NCBI GenBank assembly: GCA_951812775.1
Contig: OX638326.1
Span: forward strand, 3,607,391 to 3,671,390
Origin: an uncultured Alphaproteobacteria bacterium
GTDB taxonomy: Bacteria; Pseudomonadota; Alphaproteobacteria; MPNO01; UBA2964
Length of the DNA stretch: 64,000 nt
Direction: 5' to 3'
The notes under the pieces were generated by a model that was not told the origin of the DNA, did no database searches, and saw only the letters and a list, made by a program, of their open reading frames with translations. Below are positions 14,809 to 22,322 of this stretch, piece by piece (position 1 is the first letter of the stretch; every line of letters starts with the position of its first letter). The translations under genes and the position numbers were made by a program.

Positions 14809-15230
14809 ATGCGATCATATGAGATACAGGTCTTTAAGGCAGGTAAATGGGAGTTCGACTCCTATTTCAAAGATCGTGATAGTGCCATGTTTGACGCTGA
14901 TCAACTCGCAGCTGATGCCCGCATTGAAGGGGTACGCGTTCTAAAAGAAAATTACGATGAAACGTCGAACACTGCCACGTGCGATGTCATCTTTACCCGT
15001 TTGCGGAACAAGAACGGTCCTGGAGACCGGAGAAAAAAGGCCCAAAAACAAAATCGATCACAGAAAGGGTCGAGTGCTGGACGGGGAGAGCGGGTAAGAC
15101 CTGTCCGCCGCAAGAAGCCCGTGAAAAAAAACGAAGTCCGGTTTTTGCTCTCGTGGCATTTGCTCTGGTTCTTCTCGTAGGGGGTATAGCGACCTTGATG
15201 GGGTTGGGTGGTTTTTCGAAATTCTCTTAA
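14809..15230 (+). pseudogene. basic, C-terminally anchored protein of unknown family; needs a -1 frameshift
   Basis: Frame one encodes MRSYEIQVFKAGKWEFDSYF, then a very basic linker, and stops at TAG 15178-15180. The -1 frame continues KKRSPVFALVAFALVLLVGG into a hydrophobic helix and ends FSKFS (TAA 15228-15230). The paralogue at 15861 has the same plan, a folded N terminus, a basic linker and a C-terminal membrane helix in one frame, so the helix belongs to the gene. The switch coincides with eight A at 15124-15131 containing the in-frame heptamer A-AAA-AAC (15126-15132), a canonical -1 slippery site. It is either programmed or slippage frameshifting, or a one-base loss. I do not recognise a named domain. 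Confidence 0.6.
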
Positions 15231-15328
15231 CCCAAGAGCATTCAGATACCTTTTGGGTCCGGGCATATTTACCGGATATTAAGCTTAATAAGTAACTCTA
15301 TCCGCAAATATTCGATTTGTGGGTCGTA

Positions 15329-15829
15329 ATGACAGAAAAAATCCCTGACAGCGTTGGTCGCGAGGAAATTAAGGAAAGTTTGCCGCAGGGTATGGAGCAG
15401 CGCCTTGTTTTGCGTCTTCTCAATCATTGGCGTGGCCTATGTGGGGAGCGTGATTACCCCTCTTTTGCTGATGTCATCCCAGATGACATGCCGGATATGT
15501 GGCATAGTTGCTTCGTTCTGGAAGTTGTTGGGCATGAGGAATATCCTGTTTTTCGCGCCGCTGGCGGCGAAATTATCAGCTATGCACCAGATTCTCTTAT
15601 CGGAACGCCGGTTTCAGCATGGGAACCAAATACACTGATCGGGGTTGCGGTTCGCCATACGCAGCAAGTCCTACGGAAAGGTGTGCCTATGTCGTATGGT
15701 AACGAATTCATAAAAGTTGACGGAACCAAAGTTCTATATCGAAGTATTTTGCTTCCGATGAGTGACGATGGTGAAACGATAAGTGGTCTTCTTGGTGCGG
15801 CAAACTGCCGGGAAGTTCATGAGGAGTGA
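15329..15829 (+). CDS. PAS-domain protein (PAS_5-like)
   Basis: A 166-residue cytoplasmic protein. LRLLNHWRGLCGERDYPSFADVIPDDMPDMW, given here as segments LRLLNHWRGLCGERDYP and FADVIPDDMPDMW, matches the start of the alphaproteobacterial PAS_5 family. A PAS-like sheet follows (SCFVLEVVG, YRSILLPMSDDG, ISGLLGAANCR). There is no output domain, which is usual for this family. Related proteins are linked to motility or envelope processes in Caulobacter-like bacteria, but no function is implied here. The start ATG at 15329 is chosen over a TTG-led extension. It sits between two paralogous basic membrane-anchored proteins. Confidence 0.75.
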   Translation: MTEKIPDSVGREEIKESLPQGMEQRLVLRLLNHWRGLCGERDYPSFADVIPDDMPDMWHSCFVLEVVGHEEYPVFRAAGGEIISYAPDSLIGTPVSAWEPNTLIGVAVRHTQQVLRKGVPMSYGNEFIKVDGTKVLYRSILLPMSDDGETISGLLGAANCREVHEE

Positions 15830-15860
15830 CCCGGCCTTTGCTGTCGCTGGTTGAAGAATT

Positions 15861-16277
15861 ATGAGAGCATTTGAGATACATACATTTCGTGGCGGAAAGT
15901 GGAAGATAGACTCTGTCTTCGACGACAAGGACCTCGCACTCTTCGAAGCACGCCGCATGGATCAAAGCTCGCGCTATTCAGGCGTACGCGTCATTGAAGA
16001 AAATTTCAATGAATCAAGCTAGGAAACCGTTTCCCGAACTATTTTTAAAGGTGGTCGCGCTGAAAAGGTTTCTTCCCCCAGACAGGAAGGAGCAAAGCAA
16101 GACGCTAGGAAATCAACGCGCAGAAAAGGGGCCAAAGGTCGAAAGGGCAAAGGCAAACGTCGTGTTCGAAAGAAAAAGAAATCTGGCGTTCTTATGCCAT
16201 TGATCATTCTCTCGGTTATTGTGTTTGTCGGGTTAGCGGCGTTATTTGGATTGCAACAGGTTGCTATTTTTAAATAG
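15861..16277 (+). pseudogene. paralogue of the 14809 protein with an internal amber codon
   Basis: The frame from ATG 15861 reads MRAFEIHTFRGGKWKIDSVF and ARRMDQSSRYSGVRVIEENF. It meets TAG at 16020-16022 (codon 54) and then continues in the same frame: ETVSRTIFKGG, a Lys/Arg-rich linker, a hydrophobic helix (VLMPLIILSVIVFVGLAALF) and the stop TAG at 16275-16277. The post-stop part matches the plan of the paralogue at 14809, so the amber is internal. The full product would be 138 residues. The lesion is a point mutation, a base-call error or, less likely, read-through. The family is unknown to me. Confidence 0.7.
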
Positions 16278-16393
16278 TTGAAAATCCTTTCAGGTAGAAG
16301 ACGATTTCACTTCCGCAACGACGTTTCTATGTGTAAAAGCGCGTCCCTACGGAGCGTGCGGCCAATTTGCCCACGGTTTCAGGACGCACATTC

Positions 16394-17524
16394 ATGTCAC
16401 AAAAAATACAGCGTTTTCTCGCGGAGAATCAGCCTGATACACCCTGCTTGGTCGTCGATCTTGATGTAGTCTCAAAACATTATCAGCGACTTTCCCAGGA
16501 ACTGCCAGGTGTCGAAATCTTCTATGCAGTTAAAGCAAACCCGGCCGAAGAAATTCTGACGACGTTGCGGGATCTGGGAAGTAAATTTGACGCCGCCAGT
16601 ATTTATGAGATTGAACAATGTCTCGCGCTTGAGATTGCGCCTGACCGACTTTCATTCGGGCATACGATAAAAAAAGAACGTCATATCGGGCAGGCTTTTG
16701 ACGCCGGGGTCCGTCAGTTTGCCTTTGATAGCTTGGAAGAGTTGCAAAAGCTTTCGAGAGCCGCTCCGGGCGCCTCGGTCTTTTGCCGGTTTCTGACTTC
16801 AAATGACGGCGCAGATTGGCCGCTATCTGACAAATTTGGCTGTAATCCAGATTTTGTGCCGGAGCTTCTATGTCGGGCCGCTGAATTGGGTCTCGCGCCG
16901 ACCGGCATTTCATTTCACGTAGGTTCTCAACAACGTGATCCTGCTACGTGGGATGCTGCCTTATCTGTGGCAGCCAGAATATTCTCGGATGCTAAAGAAC
17001 GCGGGATAAAACTCTCAATGCTTAATATTGGGGGTGGTTTTCCATCGCATTACCGCGCACCCAAGCAAGAGCTAGCTGTTCACACCAATGCAATTAAGCG
17101 GGGTTTGCAAAAGCATTTTGCCGACTTTGTTCCAAAAGTTATTGTCGAACCTGGCCGTTACATTCCCGGTGATGCCGGCATTATTCAAAGTGAAGTTGTT
17201 TTAATTTCGCGTAAGTCACCAGACGCGCAAAAACGTTGGGTCTATCTCGATATTGGAAAATTTGGTGGTTTGCCGGAAGTTCTTGATGAGGCCATACAGT
17301 ATAGGCTCCGCACACCGCAAGACGGAGGTCAAACTGGCCCGGTCATTTTAGCGGGGCCTACCTGCGATGAGGTGGACGTTATTTACGATGCAGCAGGGTA
17401 TGAATTGCCATTGGATCTGGCAGTCGGTGATCTTGTTGAGATACTCAGTGCTGGCGCTTATACCGCGAGCTATTCTTCGGTTGGGTTTAATGGTTTCCCA
17501 CCCCTAAAAGAGTATTATATCTGA
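16394..17524 (+). CDS. type III PLP-dependent ornithine/diaminopimelate-type decarboxylase
   Basis: A 376-residue alanine-racemase-fold decarboxylase. The PLP lysine is in IFYAVKANP. Other family marks are SFGHTIKK, ISFHVGSQQRD, LNIGGGFPSHY, VEPGRYIPGDAG, the dimer-interface Cys in GPTCDEVDV, and the Tyr in GAYTASYSSVGFNGFPP. Together they fit eukaryotic-type ornithine decarboxylase, which makes putrescine. Lysine or other amino acids are possible substrates. The start is taken at ATG 16394. An upstream ATG would add nine residues. maiA follows 61 bp downstream. Confidence 0.88.
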   Translation: MSQKIQRFLAENQPDTPCLVVDLDVVSKHYQRLSQELPGVEIFYAVKANPAEEILTTLRDLGSKFDAASIYEIEQCLALEIAPDRLSFGHTIKKERHIGQAFDAGVRQFAFDSLEELQKLSRAAPGASVFCRFLTSNDGADWPLSDKFGCNPDFVPELLCRAAELGLAPTGISFHVGSQQRDPATWDAALSVAARIFSDAKERGIKLSMLNIGGGFPSHYRAPKQELAVHTNAIKRGLQKHFADFVPKVIVEPGRYIPGDAGIIQSEVVLISRKSPDAQKRWVYLDIGKFGGLPEVLDEAIQYRLRTPQDGGQTGPVILAGPTCDEVDVIYDAAGYELPLDLAVGDLVEILSAGAYTASYSSVGFNGFPPLKEYYI

Positions 17525-17585
17525 AACAAGAAACGCTTTCAGCCACTGCTGATAGCAGCAAATATTTTAACGGGAATGATGACGG

Positions 17586-18236
17586 ATGATAAAACTATAC
17601 GGGTATTTTCGATCTTCAGCGGCCTTCAGAGTGCGAATTGCCCTTAACCTGAAGGGGCTCGACTATGATACCGAGCTTGTGAACCTCTCGACTGGCGATC
17701 ACCTGTCGGATGACTTTAGGCGCATCAATCCCCAAGGACGTGTTCCTGCTTTAGTCGTTGATGGTACCGTGCTGCTGCAATCTCTCGCGATCATGGAATA
17801 CTTGGAAGAAACTCATCCGGCACCGGCGTTTTTGCCTGATGGGGCAGAGGCACGCGCCCGCGTCAGGGCGATCACGAACATAATTGCCTGTGATATTCAC
17901 CCATTAAACAATCTTGCAATTCTCAACTATTTGTCGGGGGCGTTGTCGGCCAGCGACGAACAGAAAGCAACCTGGTATCGGCATCGGGTGACAGAAGGTT
18001 TCAATGCGGTCGAACCCTTGCTTGCTGAGAGTGGGGATACCGGAAAGTTCTGCCATGGCGACATGCCGGGTCTGGCGGACATATGCCTAGTTCCACAGGT
18101 GTTTAATGCACAGCGGTTTAATTGCGATTTGTCTTCTTATCCGACGATTGAACGCGTGTTTAAAGCTTGCATGGAAATGGAGGCTTTCGACGCCGCACAA
18201 CCGGCAAACCAGCCCGAAGCCGCCGGAATTGCATGA
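17586..18236 (+). CDS. maiA: maleylacetoacetate isomerase (zeta-class GST)
   Basis: A 216-residue zeta-class glutathione transferase. The N-terminal thioredoxin-like domain has the glutathione motif SSAAFRVRIALNLKG and NPQGRVPALVVDG, then LLQSLAIMEYLEE. The helical domain carries CDIHPLNNLAILNYL and DMPGLADICLVPQ. The enzyme isomerises maleylacetoacetate to fumarylacetoacetate in tyrosine or homogentisate degradation. No other gene of that pathway is nearby, so maleylpyruvate isomerisation is an alternative. Confidence 0.9.
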   Translation: MIKLYGYFRSSAAFRVRIALNLKGLDYDTELVNLSTGDHLSDDFRRINPQGRVPALVVDGTVLLQSLAIMEYLEETHPAPAFLPDGAEARARVRAITNIIACDIHPLNNLAILNYLSGALSASDEQKATWYRHRVTEGFNAVEPLLAESGDTGKFCHGDMPGLADICLVPQVFNAQRFNCDLSSYPTIERVFKACMEMEAFDAAQPANQPEAAGIA

Positions 18237-18274
18237 AATCGGGGAGGGCCGTGAGGTTGAGGGTCGGCTTGCCG

Positions 18275-19627
18275 CTATTTCTTCCGGTCTATTTGGTTCT
18301 TGATGTCCTGAGCGCGTAACCAGCCCGGTGACCCAACCTTGAGGGTTTTTAGAGCACGTTCAGCCTGCACCCTGGCCAACCGTTTGCGGCCAATCAAAAT
18401 GTTGTACTCTGCCAGTGACCAGGCCGAGAGACCGAATTGTTTTTTTCGGCCATAGGCAGTTCCGGCAAGACGCCATGCGAGCGGCATGAAACGTTCAACA
18501 CGTAGTGCCTGTTTGACGTTGGTTAAAGCCAAGTCATTGAGTTCGGGTCTGTTCATTTCAAGAATCACGTGAGCGAGGCTGGTTCGGATCAGCGGCGCGT
18601 TGGGCAATAGGCGCACTGCTTCTTGATAACTCTTCATTGCTTCTTCCAGCCGTCCATTCTCAAAGAGCATCTGCGCTTTGAGCTCAACGAAATAGGGATT
18701 CTTGGGAGAATCCTTGATCAGGGCATTCACGAGCGGAAGCGCTTTGTCCAGCGCGGCTAGGCGATAGGTAGCAATGGTACGGGCGTAGCGAGATGCGAAA
18801 GAGGGATCGTTTTCTTTGTACTGCTCTAGCGTTTTCTCTGGAGGATCGAGAAAACCATCCAATTTGGCAACCATTCGTCGATGTCTTTCAACGAATTGTG
18901 GCGAAAGTTTTTTGTTGGTCACCGGTGACGTCGCAACATGGTTTTCCATAAAGCTGATCCGCGATCGAGTCAGCGGATGGCTTCTGACATAAGGGTCTTG
19001 GTTGGTCGTTTGCAGAAATTCTTGTCCGGATAATATTCTGAGAAAGTCCAGGAGGCCTTTTCCTGAAACGCCAATACGATCCAAATATCGGGCAGCCGCC
19101 TGATCTGCCGATTGTTCCTGGCCTCGACTGTAATTCAAAAAGGATTGTCCGGTGACATGCTGGCCACCGGAAATAATGGCGGTGGCACCTGCAGGATTCT
19201 GGGCGAGTACGCCGACAGCCAAACCGAGTATCTGCGTGATAAACGCGGCCTTGCCGGCTCGCTCAATGGCACTATGCAGCCTTGCAAGGTGGCCGCCAGC
19301 GATATGGCCAACTTCATGTGCCATTACGCCGAGGACCAGGCTGGCATCTGTGCTTTGTCTCAGCAACCCGGTGGTTAGAAACAGCCTTTGACCGCGTGCG
19401 ACGAACGCATTCAAAGCCGGGTCTTTTACGATATGTATTCTAAATGCTTCATCTTCGAGGCCGGCCGCGGTCAGGAGTGGCGCTGCATAGATGCGAATGG
19501 TAGTTTCAATTTCGGTGTCACGGATTAATGGAACCGCTTCCGCTCTTGATAATCCTGGTCCTGTAAGGCACACAGACGCTATGAATAGTAGGCCTAAAGT
19601 TGGAAGAATGAATTTGCGTAATAGCAC
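18275..19627 (-). CDS. BepA-like periplasmic M48 metalloprotease with TPRs
   Basis: A 450-residue protein with a signal peptide (LPTLGLLFIASVCLTGPGLSRAEA), an M48 peptidase domain (about 45-240, zinc motif HEVGH at about 104-108, probable third ligand Glu in QEQSADQAAARYLD) and C-terminal TPR-like repeats (about 285-445). It resembles BepA/YfgC, which degrades or helps assemble outer-membrane proteins such as LptD. It is divergent from the GGT-like lipoprotein gene, whose start is 17 bp away, so their promoters overlap each other's coding regions. Confidence 0.9.
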   Translation of the reverse strand: MLLRKFILPTLGLLFIASVCLTGPGLSRAEAVPLIRDTEIETTIRIYAAPLLTAAGLEDEAFRIHIVKDPALNAFVARGQRLFLTTGLLRQSTDASLVLGVMAHEVGHIAGGHLARLHSAIERAGKAAFITQILGLAVGVLAQNPAGATAIISGGQHVTGQSFLNYSRGQEQSADQAAARYLDRIGVSGKGLLDFLRILSGQEFLQTTNQDPYVRSHPLTRSRISFMENHVATSPVTNKKLSPQFVERHRRMVAKLDGFLDPPEKTLEQYKENDPSFASRYARTIATYRLAALDKALPLVNALIKDSPKNPYFVELKAQMLFENGRLEEAMKSYQEAVRLLPNAPLIRTSLAHVILEMNRPELNDLALTNVKQALRVERFMPLAWRLAGTAYGRKKQFGLSAWSLAEYNILIGRKRLARVQAERALKTLKVGSPGWLRAQDIKNQIDRKK

Positions 19628-19643
19628 GGATAGTTTCTCCAGG

Positions 19644-21143
19644 ATGAATGGGAAAAGTAGGTACGGTCGCGCGCTGCGTCAATGCGCCAGCGGTATTGTG
19701 ATCCTGCTCGCCACTGCCTGTTCAGGAAGTGACCCCCAGCCGGTTGGTGTTGTTGGCCATTTAAAATCCTATTTTGGCGGTGTGGCGTCAGACGAAGCGC
19801 GAGCTACTCTTGTTGGTCGAGATGCTTTATCAGCAGGCGGATCATCGGCAGACGCAGCCATTTCTATGGCATTTGCCATGATGGTCAGTAGGCCCGACGC
19901 CGCAGGACCTGGCGGTGGCGGTGTCTGCGTCCATTATGACAACACCAAAAATAAAGCGGAGACACTTGAGTTCTTTCCTCAGCTTCCCATTGCTGTTCCC
20001 CCTAAGGGACGATGGCCGGCAGTTGTTCCAGGTAGTTTTCGCGGATTGTTTGCGTTGCATGCGCGCTACGGAAAGCTCCGCTGGGAACAACTCGTTCAAC
20101 CCGCTGAGCACGCGGCCCGTTTTGGGTGGCCGATTTCCAAGGGGCTAATATCCGCTTTGAACCAGCATGGTGCCAAAGCCATTAAAGATGCGCACACGCA
20201 AAAACTGTTTACTGACTCCAAAGGCAAAGTTCTGTCCTCCGGGCAAACAATTGAACAGTTTGGCCTGGCTGGCACCCTTGGCAAAATTCGTGGTCTTGGA
20301 CCTGGGGATTTTTATTCCGGCCGTTTGGCTCGAGTTTATTTGGACGGGGTCAAAGAGGCTGGCGGGTGGCTGACGATTGAAGACTTGCGAGCGTATCGTC
20401 CTGTCTGGAAAACCACCGTACAGGCTGAAGTCGGAAACCATATTCTGCATTTTCCGTTTTCTAAAGGTCTCGGGACAGATTTGACTTTTGGTATATGGGA
20501 ACAGATTGGCAATAAGCGGGGTTTCTCATCGTCTTCTGCGGCAGAACAGGCGTCCTTGCTAGCAGCGGCAGCGCGTAATGTCGGAGGCGCTGGTGGTGCT
20601 GAATGGGCAGGAAGCGGTGGGTCCGCGGGTCTTTTCGCCGTGGATATTGCGGGCAATGCGACATCATGCGTCTTAACAATGAACCGACCGTTTGGTCGGG
20701 GCCTTACCGTTGGTGAGACCGGCATCATTCAAGCGGCACCGCCTGTCGTCGGGACGGGTTTGAATATAGCGCCGGTGATTATGGCTAATCACAACGTGTC
20801 GCAAGCTTATTTGGCGGCGACGGCTGCTGGTGACCGATATGCCGGTGTTGCTCTTGCAACGATACTTATGCATTTGATGGATGGCAAAGTGCCGCCGGAA
20901 GAAGCGCTCGTGAAACCTCGCTATGCCCCTGGTGTCGGCGCAGCCGATATATTGGTTGAGCCATCCTTATCTGCGACAGTTAGAGAAGAGCTCGTTAAGA
21001 AAGGGCAACAGCTCTTCACCCGTAAGAGCATAGGACAGATTAATCTCATGTATTGTGATCGGGGAATCGTCGTTCGACCGGCGAATTGTGTTGTCCGGAC
21101 CGATCCACGTACTGCCGCTTACGGAGTAAATTCGGAGCTTTGA
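19644..21143 (+). CDS. gamma-glutamyltransferase-like lipoprotein with a degenerate active site
   Basis: A 499-residue Ntn-hydrolase-fold protein. The start ATG 19644 gives a lipoprotein signal (GIVILLATAC with the lipobox Cys), then ASDEARATLVGRDALSAGGSSADAAISMAF and GPGGGGVCVHYDN as in GGT large subunits. At the self-cleavage point, family members have Thr-Thr-His; here the aligned stretch is GGSAGLFAVDIAGN, so a Ser takes the place of the catalytic Thr. The downstream NNQMDDF and P-S-S-M substrate motifs are not recognisable. It is probably exported and membrane-tethered with altered or absent transpeptidase activity. Confidence 0.8.
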   Translation: MNGKSRYGRALRQCASGIVILLATACSGSDPQPVGVVGHLKSYFGGVASDEARATLVGRDALSAGGSSADAAISMAFAMMVSRPDAAGPGGGGVCVHYDNTKNKAETLEFFPQLPIAVPPKGRWPAVVPGSFRGLFALHARYGKLRWEQLVQPAEHAARFGWPISKGLISALNQHGAKAIKDAHTQKLFTDSKGKVLSSGQTIEQFGLAGTLGKIRGLGPGDFYSGRLARVYLDGVKEAGGWLTIEDLRAYRPVWKTTVQAEVGNHILHFPFSKGLGTDLTFGIWEQIGNKRGFSSSSAAEQASLLAAAARNVGGAGGAEWAGSGGSAGLFAVDIAGNATSCVLTMNRPFGRGLTVGETGIIQAAPPVVGTGLNIAPVIMANHNVSQAYLAATAAGDRYAGVALATILMHLMDGKVPPEEALVKPRYAPGVGAADILVEPSLSATVREELVKKGQQLFTRKSIGQINLMYCDRGIVVRPANCVVRTDPRTAAYGVNSEL

Positions 21144-21146
21144 TCC

Positions 21147-22295
21147 ATGGTGCTTAAAGTTTCGCAGCGGGGTCAGATCCCGCCATTTATTGTCATGGAT
21201 GTTTTACGCGCCGCCAATCGCCGTCAGGCGGAAGGAAAAGACGTACTGCATCTTGAACTCGGCCAGCCAGCATCGGGAGCGCCAGCAGGGGTTATTTCGG
21301 CGGCCCATCAAATGCTGGACAATGATCTGCTCGGTTACACGGAAGCTTTCGGTATTCTATCGGTTCGCCAAAGAATTTCAGATTATTACGCTCAACTGCA
21401 TGACGTTAGTATTGATCCCGAACGAATTGTAATTACGACTGGATCATCAGGTGGCTTTGTTTTGGCTTTTGCCGCGGCATTTGACGTCGGCGATAGAGTG
21501 GCAATTGCGGATCCTGGGTATCCGGGGTCCCGCAATATTTTGCTTGGGCTCGGTATTGAACCGGTTCTGGTGCCGACGGGATCCGAAACCCGCTTTCAAC
21601 CGACACCGGAATTGTTGGACAAGATCGATGGCAAGCTGGACGGTTTAATAGTCGCCAGCCCATCTAACCCGACAGGAACGATGCTGGGGGCAGAAGAGTT
21701 GCAAGCCCTTAGCACCTATTGCCACGACCGAGGCGTGCGGTTGATTTCAGATGAAATCTACCACGGAATAACCTATGAGCAGCCGAGCCTCACGGCGCTG
21801 CGATTTGATGAAAATGCTATCGCGATAAATAGTTTTTCTAAATATTATTCAATGACCGGCTGGCGAGTTGGTTGGATGGTGGTTCCCGCGGACCTTCTCC
21901 GAAGTGTTGAATGCCTGGCGCAAAATCTCTTTATCTCCGCCCCCACACTTTCTCAATATGGTGCTGGTGCGGCGTTTGATTGTACTGATGAGCTGGATGC
22001 CAACGTCGCGCGATACGCAGAAAATCGTCAAATACTGTTATCTAGTCTGCCGAAGGCCGGGTTTGACCGTCTCGCACCGGTCGACGGCGCATTTTATGTT
22101 TATGCCGATATATCCAGCCTCACCAATGATAGTGAAGCATTTTGCCGCAGTATGCTGGAAGATACGGGAGTTGCTTCGACACCGGGTACGGACTTTGACC
22201 AGGGGCGCGGCAACGCCTATGTCCGGTTCTCATTCTCCGGACCCACTGCGGGAGTTACAGAAGCCGTGGAACGGCTTCAGCACTGGATGGCATAA
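21147..22295 (+). CDS. class I/II PLP-dependent aminotransferase
   Basis: A 382-residue fold-type I aminotransferase of the aspartate-aminotransferase Ib-like group. It has VLHLELGQPASGAP, the cofactor region ITTGSSGGFVLAF, the Asn in SPSNPTGTML, the Asp in LISDEIYHGITY and the PLP lysine in NSFSKYYSMTGWRVGWM, with the carboxylate-binding Arg in YVRFSFSG. The substrate is not predictable. It starts 3 nt after the GGT-like gene, so they are co-transcribed. It is convergent with rne, with a 6-bp-stem hairpin (22294-22311) between them. Confidence 0.9.
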   Translation: MVLKVSQRGQIPPFIVMDVLRAANRRQAEGKDVLHLELGQPASGAPAGVISAAHQMLDNDLLGYTEAFGILSVRQRISDYYAQLHDVSIDPERIVITTGSSGGFVLAFAAAFDVGDRVAIADPGYPGSRNILLGLGIEPVLVPTGSETRFQPTPELLDKIDGKLDGLIVASPSNPTGTMLGAEELQALSTYCHDRGVRLISDEIYHGITYEQPSLTALRFDENAIAINSFSKYYSMTGWRVGWMVVPADLLRSVECLAQNLFISAPTLSQYGAGAAFDCTDELDANVARYAENRQILLSSLPKAGFDRLAPVDGAFYVYADISSLTNDSEAFCRSMLEDTGVASTPGTDFDQGRGNAYVRFSFSGPTAGVTEAVERLQHWMA

Positions 22296-22322
22296 ACGAC
22301 GAATCTCGTTTAACGCTTCTTT

